The position numbers and the translations under genes are program-made. Shown here piece by piece: positions 48,421 through 58,728 of a stretch of 64,000 nt of DNA. Within the stretch, counting starts at the first letter, position 1; each line of letters starts with the position of its first letter. The notes under the pieces were generated by a model that saw nothing but the letters and a program-made list of their open reading frames with translations, searched no databases and had not been told where the DNA came from. Where the stretch lies: NCBI RefSeq assembly GCF_002878395.1, contig NC_061114.1:147008308-147072307 (forward strand), in the 5' to 3' direction. Source of the stretch: Capsicum annuum. Taxonomy: Eukaryota > Streptophyta > Magnoliopsida > Solanales > Solanaceae.

Positions 48421-51400
48421 TGTAACGACCCAATTTTCTGGAACCGAAACATCACACGGTGCTCATGATCCTGAATGACCACAAGCCAACCCTCTACTGA
48501 TATCGATACCTGAACACTGCATAATATAGATAATAAATGTGGAAACTAGCCATAAGTTTCAAAAATTATAAAAATTCTCAAAATTTAAAACTGAATACTG
48601 ATACATCTATCCGAAAAGCCTCTAAACTATCTAAGCTATGGAGTTGATGGGACATGTCCCCAACTAACTCCGTTTACTAAAAATAAAAAAAAAATTGATG
48701 CAATAATGATAAAAGGATCATCCTCGAATGAAGAAGACTCACTGCTATGTCTACTGCTGCTGACTGGGACTGAGCTACCTAAGATACTCTGGATCTCATG
48801 CCTCTGAACCTATGGTGTCAAATAAAACACCATAGCATAAATGCGTCGGTACGGGAATGTACTGAGTATGCAGATGAGGTTATGCTAAATACAAGGGCTT
48901 ATTCATGAACAACTACTTAACTCAATAATCATAAGAGTACTGAATGAGAACACATGCATGAATGCACAAACCATTACTACAACCATCACGACTCTAAATA
49001 CTAAAAATCGGATACTGCATTATTGTCATTTAAACTCACTACTAACACTAAGATACTGACCAACTGAATTATCTGATACCAATAACTGAGTACTGGAGTT
49101 AAGATCAGTCTTACCTAGTGAGTGATATCGAAATTTGAGGATACTGAAGTTGATTGACTAAATATACTCACGTCATTTACAGAATTTTATTTTATCTTTC
49201 TACTCTCGACTAATTGCATCAGAGATCAAACCTCTCTAACAGATGATTCCAGAATCTACTATTAATGAGAAGAAAAGATTATGTCCAAATCTGACAACAA
49301 GAATACTAAACTGAATCTGAGACTGAGATCATGCCTATCTGATGGGTTATCTCTAGATCTAATAAATAGAATACTCAATTGAATCTGAGACTCTGATATC
49401 AAGCCTATCTGATGGCTACTCTCTAAATCTGATAACAAGAATACTCAACTGAATATGAGACTTAGATTAAGCCTATCTGACTGGTGATCTCTAGATCTGA
49501 TACTAAATAAATTTATATGGGACCAAGCCTATCTGAAGGGTGGTCCTTGAATCAATGGAACTATCTGAGTTCCTCATTAAGATAGATAACTATATCTGAC
49601 AGTCCTGATTTCTAAAGATGAAAACTGAAACTTCAACTATGGGAAGTACTCACTTAACCGACATGCCCCGAATCTCAAATGGTGGGGTCCAACATGTAAC
49701 CCCAACTAGAAGGTATCAGTACCGTGCCATGGGTAAAGACCTCTCTGGTTAAGCCTATCTGACGGGTGACCCTCACAGGAAGTCAAGCCTAAGGCAATAT
49801 AATAGTCAGGCCTATCTGACGGGTGACTAGCCTTTCCTGATGGGTGACTCTTCATCCTACGCTGGCTACATAGTTTTGGAGTTCAGGGATTGCTCCTAAC
49901 TACTCTACCACTCTGACGGGGAGCCTCCATCCCTGCCCTCTCTTGGTGATAGCTCCTACTGCCAACTGAAAGACTCTGAACTGATTCTTAACTAAACATA
50001 AACTAAGCTGAATATGATACTGATCATATTTCTGAAATGGTCTGATTGAGTTAAGCTAAATTCACTTGGTTTTGTATCTGGTGGAACACTACTGAATCTT
50101 GTTATCTGACTGAATGACCCTGAGCTTTGAATAGAGTACTCAATTACTATAGAGGTAAGAATTGAACACTTGAATACTACTAGATTTGAGTTGTGTACAG
50201 AACTGAGGCTAGATTACTAGCGATACTGAGATTACTGTGATTACAGAGATTACTGAGATTTCTTAAAATTTTGTATCTACCTGAGAATACAGAGTTCTAT
50301 AACTCGCTGAGTTCTAAGAATCATGGATCAATCGAAATTATCATGAAAACTAACACGGGCTCTAGACAGCAGCTAAATTATCGGGAATAAATACCCCCAG
50401 GACTCGATAACATAAAAAGTAAAACATAACCATTCTTGAATAATCAAGACAATGGATAATCATTCACTATCATAATCACTAAGGCATCACTTCAATCATT
50501 TAGTAATTCTAAACATGTAATAACATAGGGGGACATGCTATTGGATCATACTCCATTCAACAAGGCCTTGCATTAAACACTTCGCACATATTTCATTCTT
50601 GGCATGTACTGGAGAACACGTAATTGGGGAACTTCATGCTATCATGATACAATTCATTCATCAAACATTTAGCATGTATTAAAGTATTAGAATGTATCAA
50701 AGAACACATAATTGGGGAATTTTATGCTATCATGCCACATTTCATTCACTAAGGCTTTTTAACAAACACTTGGCATGCATGGGCTTACACACAATTGGGG
50801 ATTTGTAGTCAACAAGCTATAATGGCTCTAATTCATTTACATAAGCATTTTATCAAGCATATGGGGAGCATGCTTTTTCTTATTCAACAATTTCTACACA
50901 ATTGACATGAACACATCACTTAACAAGCAACTTGAAGAGGATTTATCATAAATATCACATACTAAGGTCAAAGCTTGAAAACCTTGTAAACAAACATGAA
51001 TTACAACTTAATAATTGCATGAACAACAATATCAACTCACATGAATCATGAAAAATCATCAACATAAAAGCTTTGAAATTTAAAAAAGGGTTCTTGAGCT
51101 TCTTGGATGAAATGGACCCAAGAATCAACATCTACATACCTTAGAGAAACTTGTTCTTGAAAGTTCTTGGAGAGATTCTTGATTTCTTGATTTCTCTTGA
51201 AGAAGAAGGAAGGGTTTTGATTTTGTAGAAATCCTAGTGTTTTAAGTTGAAGAGAATTGAGAGAAAACAATGATATTTTGGGTGAAATGAGGCCAAATCC
51301 CGTGTTAAGAAGTATATATAGGGTATTGGCAAAGACCCTTTTCGCCCTTGGAATTAAACTGAATAATTCTGATTTTACATGCTGGTGCGACACACCATAA

Positions 51401-51888
51401 TTGTATCGGCTCACTAGAAATTGGACAATCAGGAAACTGCTTGGTGGCGCGATGCAGTGAAAATTGCATTGCCACCTTGGTTGCGAACTGCAAATGCATC
51501 GCGATGTGGTGGAATCACGTTGGTGCACTGAAAATTGACAATTCTGAAATCAAGCCTTGACGCGATGCGCCATAATCATGGAGGCTCACTGGATTTTAAC
51601 GATTTTCATTTTGGCTGGCTTCGCGATGCGCTAAAGTACCAGGTGGTACATTGTCTTACTAAAATGGCTCTAACTCTTTGCCTGAGTGTCGGATTTAGGC
51701 AAATTTGGTATAGACAGAAAGCTTATTCTATACTCTACATGACAAAAAAAATAATATTAGTGAAATTATACACAACTCAAAATATTTCTTACTTGGGAAG
51801 ATACTTCTCACCCTTTTAGGGACGGATTAACACTTCACTGAACACGCTCTAAGGCTCAGATAATGAGAGAATTTTGTGGGGTCTTATA
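48421..51888 (-). repeat. 3' LTR of the full-length B element
   Basis: Plus strand TGTAACGACC...GTCTTATA (the expected TTACA carries a C-to-T change). TATA-like box at 51312-51320. Its left 250 bp is nearly identical to the LTR4 solo copy. Confidence 0.9.
49292..49500 (-). repeat. 68-bp minisatellite in B 3' LTR, about 3 units
   Basis: Lowest copy number of the six B LTRs in the window. Confidence 0.9.
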
Positions 51889-51906
51889 ATATCACCCCCT
51901 TGAAAA
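51889..51906 (-). other. Polypurine tract of the B element
   Basis: The minus strand reads CAAGGGGGTGATAT next to the LTR, preceded by a 'cattcaaggatgaatg' motif like that upstream of the family-A tracts. Confidence 0.85.
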
Positions 51907-52620
51907 CATTCATCCTTGAATGTTGCTCAATAGGCTAAGAATATAGATCAACTAAACTTACTCAAGGAACGGGAGCATCTGAAACATGACTATGCAACTT
52001 GAACCACTGATACTTTGAGCTCTCATACTGGAAATGCATATCTGATGCATGGAATACACGACTGAAGCTACTCATAAGTTGAATTCTCATAATAAACATG
52101 CATATCTGATGCATGGATGCATAACTAAGTTGTCCTCATGAATGCATGACTAAATGCACTGAAAAACTGAACTCTTTCTACTGAACATGCATATCTAATT
52201 CATGAATATCTGACTGAACTGACTCTCGAAAGCATGAATGGATATGAAATAATCACTCATGTTAAATTCATAAGAAGAGTCTAAAAATGCAAATGAATGA
52301 GTCTAAGGACATAAAAACATCGCAATATCATAGGGTATATCCCCCTTGGGACTCTATGTCCTTCTACAAATACCTTGCAGAAATACTGGGGTGGTACATG
52401 GGGCACTTACAATCTGGGTCATGATTGACTGACTTAGATTTGAAACTCATGCATGACTCATGCTAATATATAAGCTTAAAATGGAAGCAAAGGATCTAGC
52501 AATGCATATCACAAAGATGAAGGAATCAAAAATACCTGTGTCTATATCAGGTAACCTTTCTTGATCATGGAGAGCTTGAAACACAAAGAGACTATTCTGA
52601 TGAAGGAATCAAAAATACCC
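51907..52620 (-). other. Non-coding region of B in place of pol
   Basis: About 700 bases between gag and the purine tract, with no pol motif in any frame. It holds local direct repeats: 'gatgaaggaatcaaaaatac' at 52597-52616 and near-identically at 52519-52538, and 'catgcatatctgatgcatgg' near 52035, 52097 and 52187 (the last with changes). It is either foreign sequence captured in place of pol or the decayed 3' end of a longer ancestor; the sequence alone does not decide. Confidence 0.6.
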
Positions 52621-53629
52621 GTGTCCATACCCAAAGCACGCATCACTACCAACTCTACACAAACCTAGGTGACTCTTGCCACACTCTTCTTAAAGTGGAT
52701 TGGTTCGAACACCACTAGCACTACTTAAGGCTTTAGAGCCTGGCGCCCTATCATAACTGACATCCCTAAACTTTGGTGTGGGTACACTAGTTGAAGATGG
52801 AGCTGGGACTAAAAATCTTTGACTATAATGAGAACGACTACCACCCTGGGACCCTACCTGAGAGAAACCATGACTACCTATCCTAGCTCTCTTACTCACT
52901 TTCTCTTTTTCTTTCATCTTATCTACCTCAATCTACTGTGCATGCATCATTAGCCTAGCAAGGTTCATATCTCTATGAAGCATTGCATTTCTACACTCTT
53001 TCAACACTAACTCGGACACACCAATCACAAACTTACTCATACTCGCTCTAGGGTCAGCTATTAAGTCAAGAGCATACTTAGTTAACTGGTTAAACTTAAG
53101 ACAATACTCTTTCACTGTCATGGAGCCTTGCCTTAGGTTCATGAACTCTTCTACCTTAGCCTCTCTTATCTCTAGGGAAAAACTTATCTAAAATAGTACC
53201 CTGAAACTCTTTCCAAGTCACGGGAGTTGCATCCTCCCCTTTACCCTTCTTCCACATCACTACCCAATCATGAACAATATCCTTTAGCCTATAGGACACT
53301 AACTCTACACTCTCCTTCTCAGAAACATACATAACTTGGGTGATCCTCCCCATCTCCTCTAGATAAAGTTGTGGATCCTTACCTGCTACTGACCCAAAGA
53401 ATTCTGGTGGGATTATTCTCATGAAATCCCTAATTCTGGCTGTAGTTAAACCCCCTTCTTGCTGAGGTAGGGCCACAACCTGACGGTTACCCTGAACATT
53501 AGTCATGGTATGGGATAGCACCTAAAAAGCTGCCTAAAACTCGACATATGACATATTCTCATTCTCAAAATCTACTGGCTGAGGGGGCTAGTCATCAGCC
53601 CTATGGACATAATCTTTGTGAGGAGCCAT
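52621..53629 (-). pseudogene. Gag of the B element (only coding region; broken)
   Basis: The ATG is at 53629 (minus), directly after an acceptor-like 'cttccttttatag'. It begins 'MAPHKDYVHRADD', then TAG. After two more TAGs the longest piece (53521-53156) reads 'MTNVQGNRQVVALPQQEGGL', 'IRDFMRIIPPEFFGSVAGKD', 'PQLYLEEMGRITQVMYVSEK' and 'FQGTILDKFFPRDKRG-stop'. A frameshift follows, then 53142-52933: 'FMNLRQGSMTVKEYCLKFNQ', 'MSKFVIGVSELVLKECRNAM' and 'MMHAQ-stop'. The C-terminus has a degenerate knuckle, 'CGKSHLGLCRVGSDACFGYG', near 52640-52690, lacking the full CCHC pattern. It is clearly homologous to family-A gag, and PQLYLEE is intact here where all A units have a stop. Confidence 0.88.
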
Positions 53630-53837
53630 ACTCTATAAAAGGAAGAAAGAGGTGTATTAGACTGAGGATCAACTCAATATCATGCTCACTCACACGATAT
53701 AAATACTGAAAGAAGGGAAACTACTCCTAAACACATCTTATAGACTCTTGTACATAAATATGGCGCGCAACACATCCATGCACAAGACTTTATTAGATGT
53801 TATTTTTCAAACTCCCTAGGACACTATTGAACCTTAG

Positions 53838-53849
53838 GCTCTGATACTA
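53838..53849 (-). other. Primer binding site of the B element
   Basis: Minus strand TAGTATCAGAGC: iMet type with one G-to-A change, adjacent to the LTR end at 53854. Confidence 0.9.
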
Positions 53850-54720
53850 AGTTTGTAATGACCCAATTTTCTGACACTAGAATGTCACACGGTGCTCATG
53901 ATCCTGAAGGACCACAAGCCAACCCTCTACTGATATTCGTACTTGAATACTACATAATATAGATAATAAATGTGAAAACTGGCCATAAGGTTCAAAACTT
54001 CTAAAAATACTCAAAATTGAAAACTGAATACTGATATATCTGTTCGAAAAGCCTCTAAACTATCTGAGCAGTGGATTTGATGGGACATGTCCCCAAATAA
54101 CTTCGTCTACTAAAAATAAATAAAATCTGATGCAATAATGATAAAAGGATCATCCTCAAATAAAGAGGACTCACTGCTATGTCTACAGCTGTTGACTGGG
54201 ACTGAACTGCTAAGGGTACTATGGATCCCGTGCCTCTGAACCTATGGTGTCAAATAAAACACCATTTTGCAAATGCGTTAGTACGGGAATGTACTGAGTA
54301 ATAGATGAGGTAAGGCTAAAGCAAGGGCTTATGCATGAATAATTACTTAAATGAATAATTATGTGACTACTGAATGAGAACACATTCTTGAATGCACAAA
54401 CCATAACAACAACCATCACGACTCTAAATACTGAAACTCGGATACTGCATTACTATTATCTGAACTCACTACTAACATTGAGATACTGAATAACTAAATT
54501 ATCTAATACCGATATTTGAGTATTGGTGTTGAGATCAATCTTATCTAGCGAGTGATCTCGGAGTCTAAGAATACTGAAGTAGATTGACTAAACATACCCA
54601 CGTCATTGATTAAATTATTTTGAGATTTCTAATCTCGACTGCTGCATTGGAGATCAAACCTCTCTAACATATGATTTTAGAATCTACTATCAATGATAAG
54701 AAAAAATCATGTCCGAACCT

Positions 54721-54993
54721 GACAATGAGAAACTCAACTTAATTTGAGACTGAGATCAACCCTATCTGATGGGTGATCTCTAGATTTGAAAAGAAGAATT
54801 CTCAACTAAATCTAAGACTAAGATCAAGCCTATCTGACGGGTGATATTTAGGTCTGATAACAAGAATACTTAACTAAATCTGAGATTGAGATCAATCCTA
54901 TCTGACGGGTCATCTCCAAATCTGATAACAAGAATACTCAACTGAATCTGAGAATGAGATCAAGCCTATCTGATGAGTGATCTCTAGATATGT
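54721..54993 (-). repeat. 68-bp minisatellite in B 5' LTR, about 4 units
   Basis: Four copies; the partner LTR of the same element has three. Confidence 0.9.
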
Positions 54994-56630
54994 TACTAAA
55001 TAACTTTATATAGGACCAATCCTATTTGATGGGAGTTCCATGAATCAATGGAACTATCTGAGTTCCTCGCTGAGAAAGATAATTGTATGTAATAGTCCTG
55101 ATTTCTAAAGATTGATACTGAAACTGCAACTGTGGGAAGTAGGCACTTAACTGACATGCCCCGAATCTCAACTGGTGGGGTCCAACCTGTAACCCCAGCT
55201 GGAAGGGTGTCAATACCGTGCCATGGGTAAAGACCTCTTTGGTCAATCCTATTTAATGGCTGAACCTCGCAGAAAGTCAAGCTTTAGGAAATATAATAGT
55301 CAAGCCTATCTGATGGGAGACTAGCCTTTCCTAATGGGTGATTCCTGCATCTAGCGTTGTCTACGCAGTTCTAGAGTTTAGGGATTGCTCTTAATGACTC
55401 TTCCGCTCTGATGGGGAGCTGCCATCCCTGTCCTTGCTCGGTGCTAGATCGTACTCCCAATTGGAAGACTCTGAACTGATTCTTAACTGAACACAAACTA
55501 AGCTGAATCTGATACTGATCATGTTTCTCGAATGGTCTTACTGAGTTAAGATGAATTCACTTGGTTCTGTGTCTGATGTAATACTACTGAATCTCATTAT
55601 CTGAATGAACAACACTAAGCTTTAAATAGCATACTCTATTACTATAGAGGTTAGAACTGAACACTTAAATACTACTAGATCTGAGCTGGGTACAGAACTG
55701 AGACTAGATTACTAGCAATACTGAGATTACGGCGATTATGTAGATTACTGAGATTTCTTAAATTCTGTATCTATCTAAGAATACAGAGTTCTATAACTCG
55801 TATGTTCTGAAAATCATGGCTCGACGGGAATTATCATAAAAACCAACATAAGATCAAGACAGCAGCTAAATTATCGGGTATAAATACCCCCAGGACTCGA
55901 TAACATAAAAGTAAAACATAACCATTCTTGAATAATCAAGATCATGGACAATCATTCACTATCACAATTACTAAGGCATCACTTCAAGTATTTAGGAATG
56001 ATAAACATGCAATAAAATAGGGGGACATGCTATTGGATCATACTCCATTTAACAAGGCCCTGCATCAAGCACTGCACACATATTTAAGTCTTGGCATGTA
56101 CCGGAGAACACATAATTGGGGTACTTCATGCTATCATGTTACAATTTATTCATCAAACACTTTGCATGTATTGAAGTATTAGCATGTACCAAAGAGCTCA
56201 TAATTGGGGAATTTCATTATATCATGCCACAATTTATTCACTAAGGCTTTTTAACAAACACTTGGCATGCATGGACTTACACACAATTGCGGATTTCTAG
56301 TTAACATGCTATAATGGCTCTAATTAATCTACATAAGCTTTTTATCAAGCATATGGGGAGCATGCTTTGCTTATTCAACAATTTCTACACTTAATTGACA
56401 TGAACACATCACTTAACAAGCAACTTGAAGAGGATTTATCATAAATATCACATACTAAGGTCAAAGCTTGAAAACCTTGTAAACAAACATGAATCACAAC
56501 TCAAAAATAGCATGAACATCAATTTCAACTCACATGAATCATGAAAACTCATAAACATAAAAGCTTTGAAATTTAGAAAAGGGTTCTTGAGCTTCTTGGA
56601 TGAAAGGGACCCAAGAATCAACATCTACAT

Positions 56631-56635
56631 ACCTT
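56631..56635 (-). promoter_or_regulatory. Splice-donor-like site in B leader
   Basis: The minus strand reads CTAAG|GTATGTAG, with the GT at 56632-56631. It is conserved in the B LTR copies. A matching acceptor-like 'cttccttttatag' ends at 53633, five bases before the gag ATG. Confidence 0.45.
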
Positions 56636-56802
56636 AGAGAAACTCTTTCTTGAAAGTTCTTGGAGAGATTCTTGAGTTCTTGATTTCTCTTAAAGAACAA
56701 GAAAGGGTTTTATTTTGTAGAAACCCTAGTTTTTTATGTTGAAGAGAATTGAGAGAAAACAATGATATTTTTGGTGAAATGAGGCCAAATTCCGTGTTAA
56801 GG

Positions 56803-56812
56803 AGTATATATA
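56803..56812 (-). promoter_or_regulatory. TATA-like box of the B 5' LTR
   Basis: Plus strand gtatatatag; minus strand CTATATATAC. It is conserved at the same LTR position in all six B LTRs (8762, 20063, 31267, 42617, 51312, 56803), roughly 100 bases upstream of the T/C-rich leader. It would drive transcription leftward, antisense to family A. Confidence 0.6.
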
Positions 56813-57209
56813 GGGGTTGGGAAAAGACCCTTTTTGTTCTTAGAATTAAACTAAAAAATTATGATTATATATGCTGGCGTGACGCGCCATACTCATGCTG
56901 GCTCACTGGGAATCGGACAATCGGGAAAATGCTTGATGGCTCGATACAGTGGAAATTGCATTGCCACATTGGTTGCAAACTAAAAAGGCACTGTGACATG
57001 GTAAAATTGCATTGGTGCACTAGAAATTGACAATTCTGAATTCAAGCCTTTGCGAGACATGCCATAATCGCGGAGGCTCATAGGATTTTAATTATTGCCA
57101 TTATGGCTGGCTCTACGACGCGCTAAAGTACCAGGTGGTACACTGTCTTACTAAAATGGCTCTAACTCTTTGCCCGATTTTTGGATTTAGGCAAATTTCA
57201 TATCGACGG

Positions 57210-57440
57210 AAATCTTATTCAATGCTTTACATGATAAAATTTGATATTCGGGAAATTCTACACGGTTCGAAATACTTCTCTCTTGGGAAGACAGTTCTTA
57301 CCCTTTTAGGGCTGGATTAACACTTCACTTAACATGCTCTAAGGCTCAGACTACGAGAGAATTTTGTGGGGTATTACACCTTGATATGAGTATTTTTCCC
57401 TAAAACTTTAAATGGAATATTTTCCTAACATGTACAAAAT
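57210..57440 (+). repeat. Left arm of a 231-bp inverted duplication
   Basis: Spans the junction of the B LTR end and the A LTR (…gtattaca|ccttgatatgag…). Its reverse complement is found at 58729-58959 with only a few differences, including the B/A junction itself and copy-specific variants such as 'gtattaca' and 'acatgtac'. Confidence 0.9.
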
Positions 57441-58285
57441 GCCTTCAAGTATGTTCCAAAGTTATATGATTTCGAATTCCAAGTATTTGAGTTCAAAAGA
57501 GTTATGAGTTCTTGAGCATTGAAGAATTTTTACTCTCCATGAGATGTGCATGAGTTGAAAGTATTTCTTAAAGTTTCCTTTAGCCTTGAATAATGAGAAT
57601 AAGAGAAGAGTACAAATTTCAAAGCTGAAAGTATAATGACTCACGAGATTGTGTTACATGTTCCATTTTACATGATTCATGAGCTTTGCATTTTATACTT
57701 ATTCAAGACATGTGAGTCATTACTTATAACATGCATGATTTGATTAAAGAGTATTGATGTTGTTTTATATAATTGCATGCACTCCCACATACTCCGTACA
57801 TTCCCAATTGCTGATCCATATATACATCTATGTGCTACATTGTCTTATAATATAGGTTCAGGTGCTCAGTCCTAGCCTCATCAGTGAATTCTGAGTACCT
57901 CTATCTATATCCCTACATGGTGAGTCCTCATGGTTTAAGGACCTATTGTCAGACATTTTAGTATTTGAGAGACTATGTTATTACTTTCAGTTCATTTCGT
58001 ATCTGTTGGGGACCTGTCCCAATGGCTCTCTAGTTCATGGATTAGTACAGGCTTTGTCAGACTAGTTATCAGATTGTGATTGTGTTAAGGTTTCCAGCTT
58101 TGTGGTTGTTTGGACCAAGAATTTTCTCCGTATTTCTATTAATATGATATGACTATGCTGGTGTTTGAATTATTTCATCTTGAAATGAGTGCTATTAGTA
58201 GAAACAGGCTTAAAGGGTTTTCTTGGGGATACTTTTTGCCTTAAACATCGTGTGACATCCCGAGAGGCTATTTCGATTCATTACA

Positions 58286-58290
58286 ATAAG
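58286..58290. repeat. Right target-site duplication of the array (ATAAG)
   Basis: Partner of ATAAA at 3007-3011. Confidence 0.7.
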
Positions 58291-58504
58291 AATATCAAAA
58301 CTTAACATAATTACTAAAAATATTGAAGTCTGAATATCTAGTCCAAACATCTCGTCTGAAAGCCTCTAAACTGTCTGAATAAGGAGTTGATGGGACATGT
58401 CCCCAACTAACTCTGGCTGCTGAAATGATTAAGTACTAAAATAATAAAATAATAGAACATCCATAAATGATGAGGACTCACATTTAGTGTGCTGTTGCTG
58501 ACTA
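58286..58504 (-). repeat. Element C 5' LTR, second piece
   Basis: Continues the LTR cut at 3011: blocks 'tctaaaaatactg'-like, 'cgaaagcctctaaactgtct', 'ggagttgatgggacatgt' and 'ccccaactaactc' follow in the order seen in B LTRs (for example 5870-5985). Homology ends near 58504 ('gctgttgctgact'), where the rearranged patch begins. Confidence 0.85.
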
Positions 58505-58510
58505 AAAGAT

Positions 58511-58533
58511 ACCATAAACATTCACTTACCAAT
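58511..58533 (+). repeat. 23-bp inverted-repeat partner of 59004-59026
   Basis: 'accataaacattcacttacc' plus 'aat' is the exact reverse complement of 59004-59026. It brackets the 231-bp inverted copy from outside. Confidence 0.85.
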
Positions 58534-58728
58534 GATGAGGACTCATATTTAGTTTATTTTTAGTCTTTGAAAGTTGAAAATCTCATTTCACAACCTTAAT
58601 GTCCTTGAAAATCTCATTTCACATAGACCTTAATGTCCTTGAAAAGTGATAGACCTTAATCTCAGTTGAAAATAGTGATAGACCTTAATGTCCTTGAAAA
58701 TCTCATTTCACAACCTTAATGTCCTTTA
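58534..58728. repeat. Shuffled short repeats
   Basis: 'aatgatgaggactca(c/t)atttagt' occurs at 58467 and again at 58532. The phrase 'gaaaatctcatttcaca' occurs three times and 'ccttaatgtccttgaaaa'-like pieces about four times between 58566 and 58726, with spacer pieces 'gtgatagacc' twice. Looks like repeated template slippage. Confidence 0.8.

Larger units (their letters stand above)
48421..57378 (-). mobile_element. Full-length family-B element, gag-only (non-autonomous)
   Basis: Two direct LTRs (3' LTR 48421-51888, 5' LTR 53854-57378 in minus orientation), perfect CCTTG duplications (48416-48420 and 57379-57383), primer site, polypurine tract and a 1.97-kb interior. The interior encodes gag only; no protease, RT, RNase H or integrase trace was found, so it fits the TR-GAG/LARD class of plant non-autonomous elements. 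Its LTR ends, primer site and purine tract resemble those of family A, so A-type proteins could have mobilised it. Gag itself is now broken. The two LTRs differ at many positions and in minisatellite number (3 and 4), so the insertion is old. Confidence 0.87.
53854..57378 (-). repeat. 5' LTR of the full-length B element
   Basis: Plus strand TGTAATGACC...GTATTACA. In minus orientation the order is: CG-rich quasi-repeats (57100-56880), TATA-like box, leader 'aaaactagggtttctac', donor-like AAG|GTATGTAG, minisatellite, then the LTR end at the primer site. Confidence 0.9.
3012..58285 (+). mobile_element. Tandem array of a Tekay/Del-like chromovirus (family A): five LTRs, four internal regions
   Basis: The order is LTR-internal-LTR-internal-LTR-internal-LTR-internal-LTR, all plus strand. 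LTRs begin TGTAAGACCCC at 3012, 15310, 26482, 37791 and 46653. They end in (g/c)(t/a)TACA-like sequence at 10246, 21547, 32733, 43977 and 58285, the second being mutated to TTTCA. Each internal region opens with an iMet primer site and closes with a purine-rich tract, and holds gag, protease, RT, RNase H, integrase and chromodomain remnants in Ty3/Gypsy order. Neighbouring units share a single LTR between them, and only the outermost ends carry a target duplication, so this is one insertion expanded in place and not four independent insertions. The unit period is about 11.2 kb, shorter (8.9 kb) for the deleted unit 4. Confidence 0.85.
46653..58285 (+). repeat. LTR5 of the array, split by a full-length family-B element
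   Basis: Pieces 46653-48420 and 57379-58285 add up to the normal 2.7-kb A LTR. It ends ...GATTCATTACA followed by the outer duplication ATAAG. No primer site follows, as expected for the outermost 3' LTR. The splice-donor-like site has decayed to AAG|GTATATGG (47460). Confidence 0.88.

Noticed and set aside
51046..51528. 160-residue minus-strand open frame, with similar frames at 8496-8786, 19884-20165 and 31088-31483
   Set aside because: It lies across the promoter and leader of the B LTR and recurs only because the LTRs are homologous. Its length varies between copies, it has no domain, and it overlaps the TATA-like box.
3012..58285. Four independent insertions of the same element side by side
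   Set aside because: Neighbouring interiors share one LTR, no inner target duplications are visible, and lesions are shared. In-place expansion explains this with fewer events.
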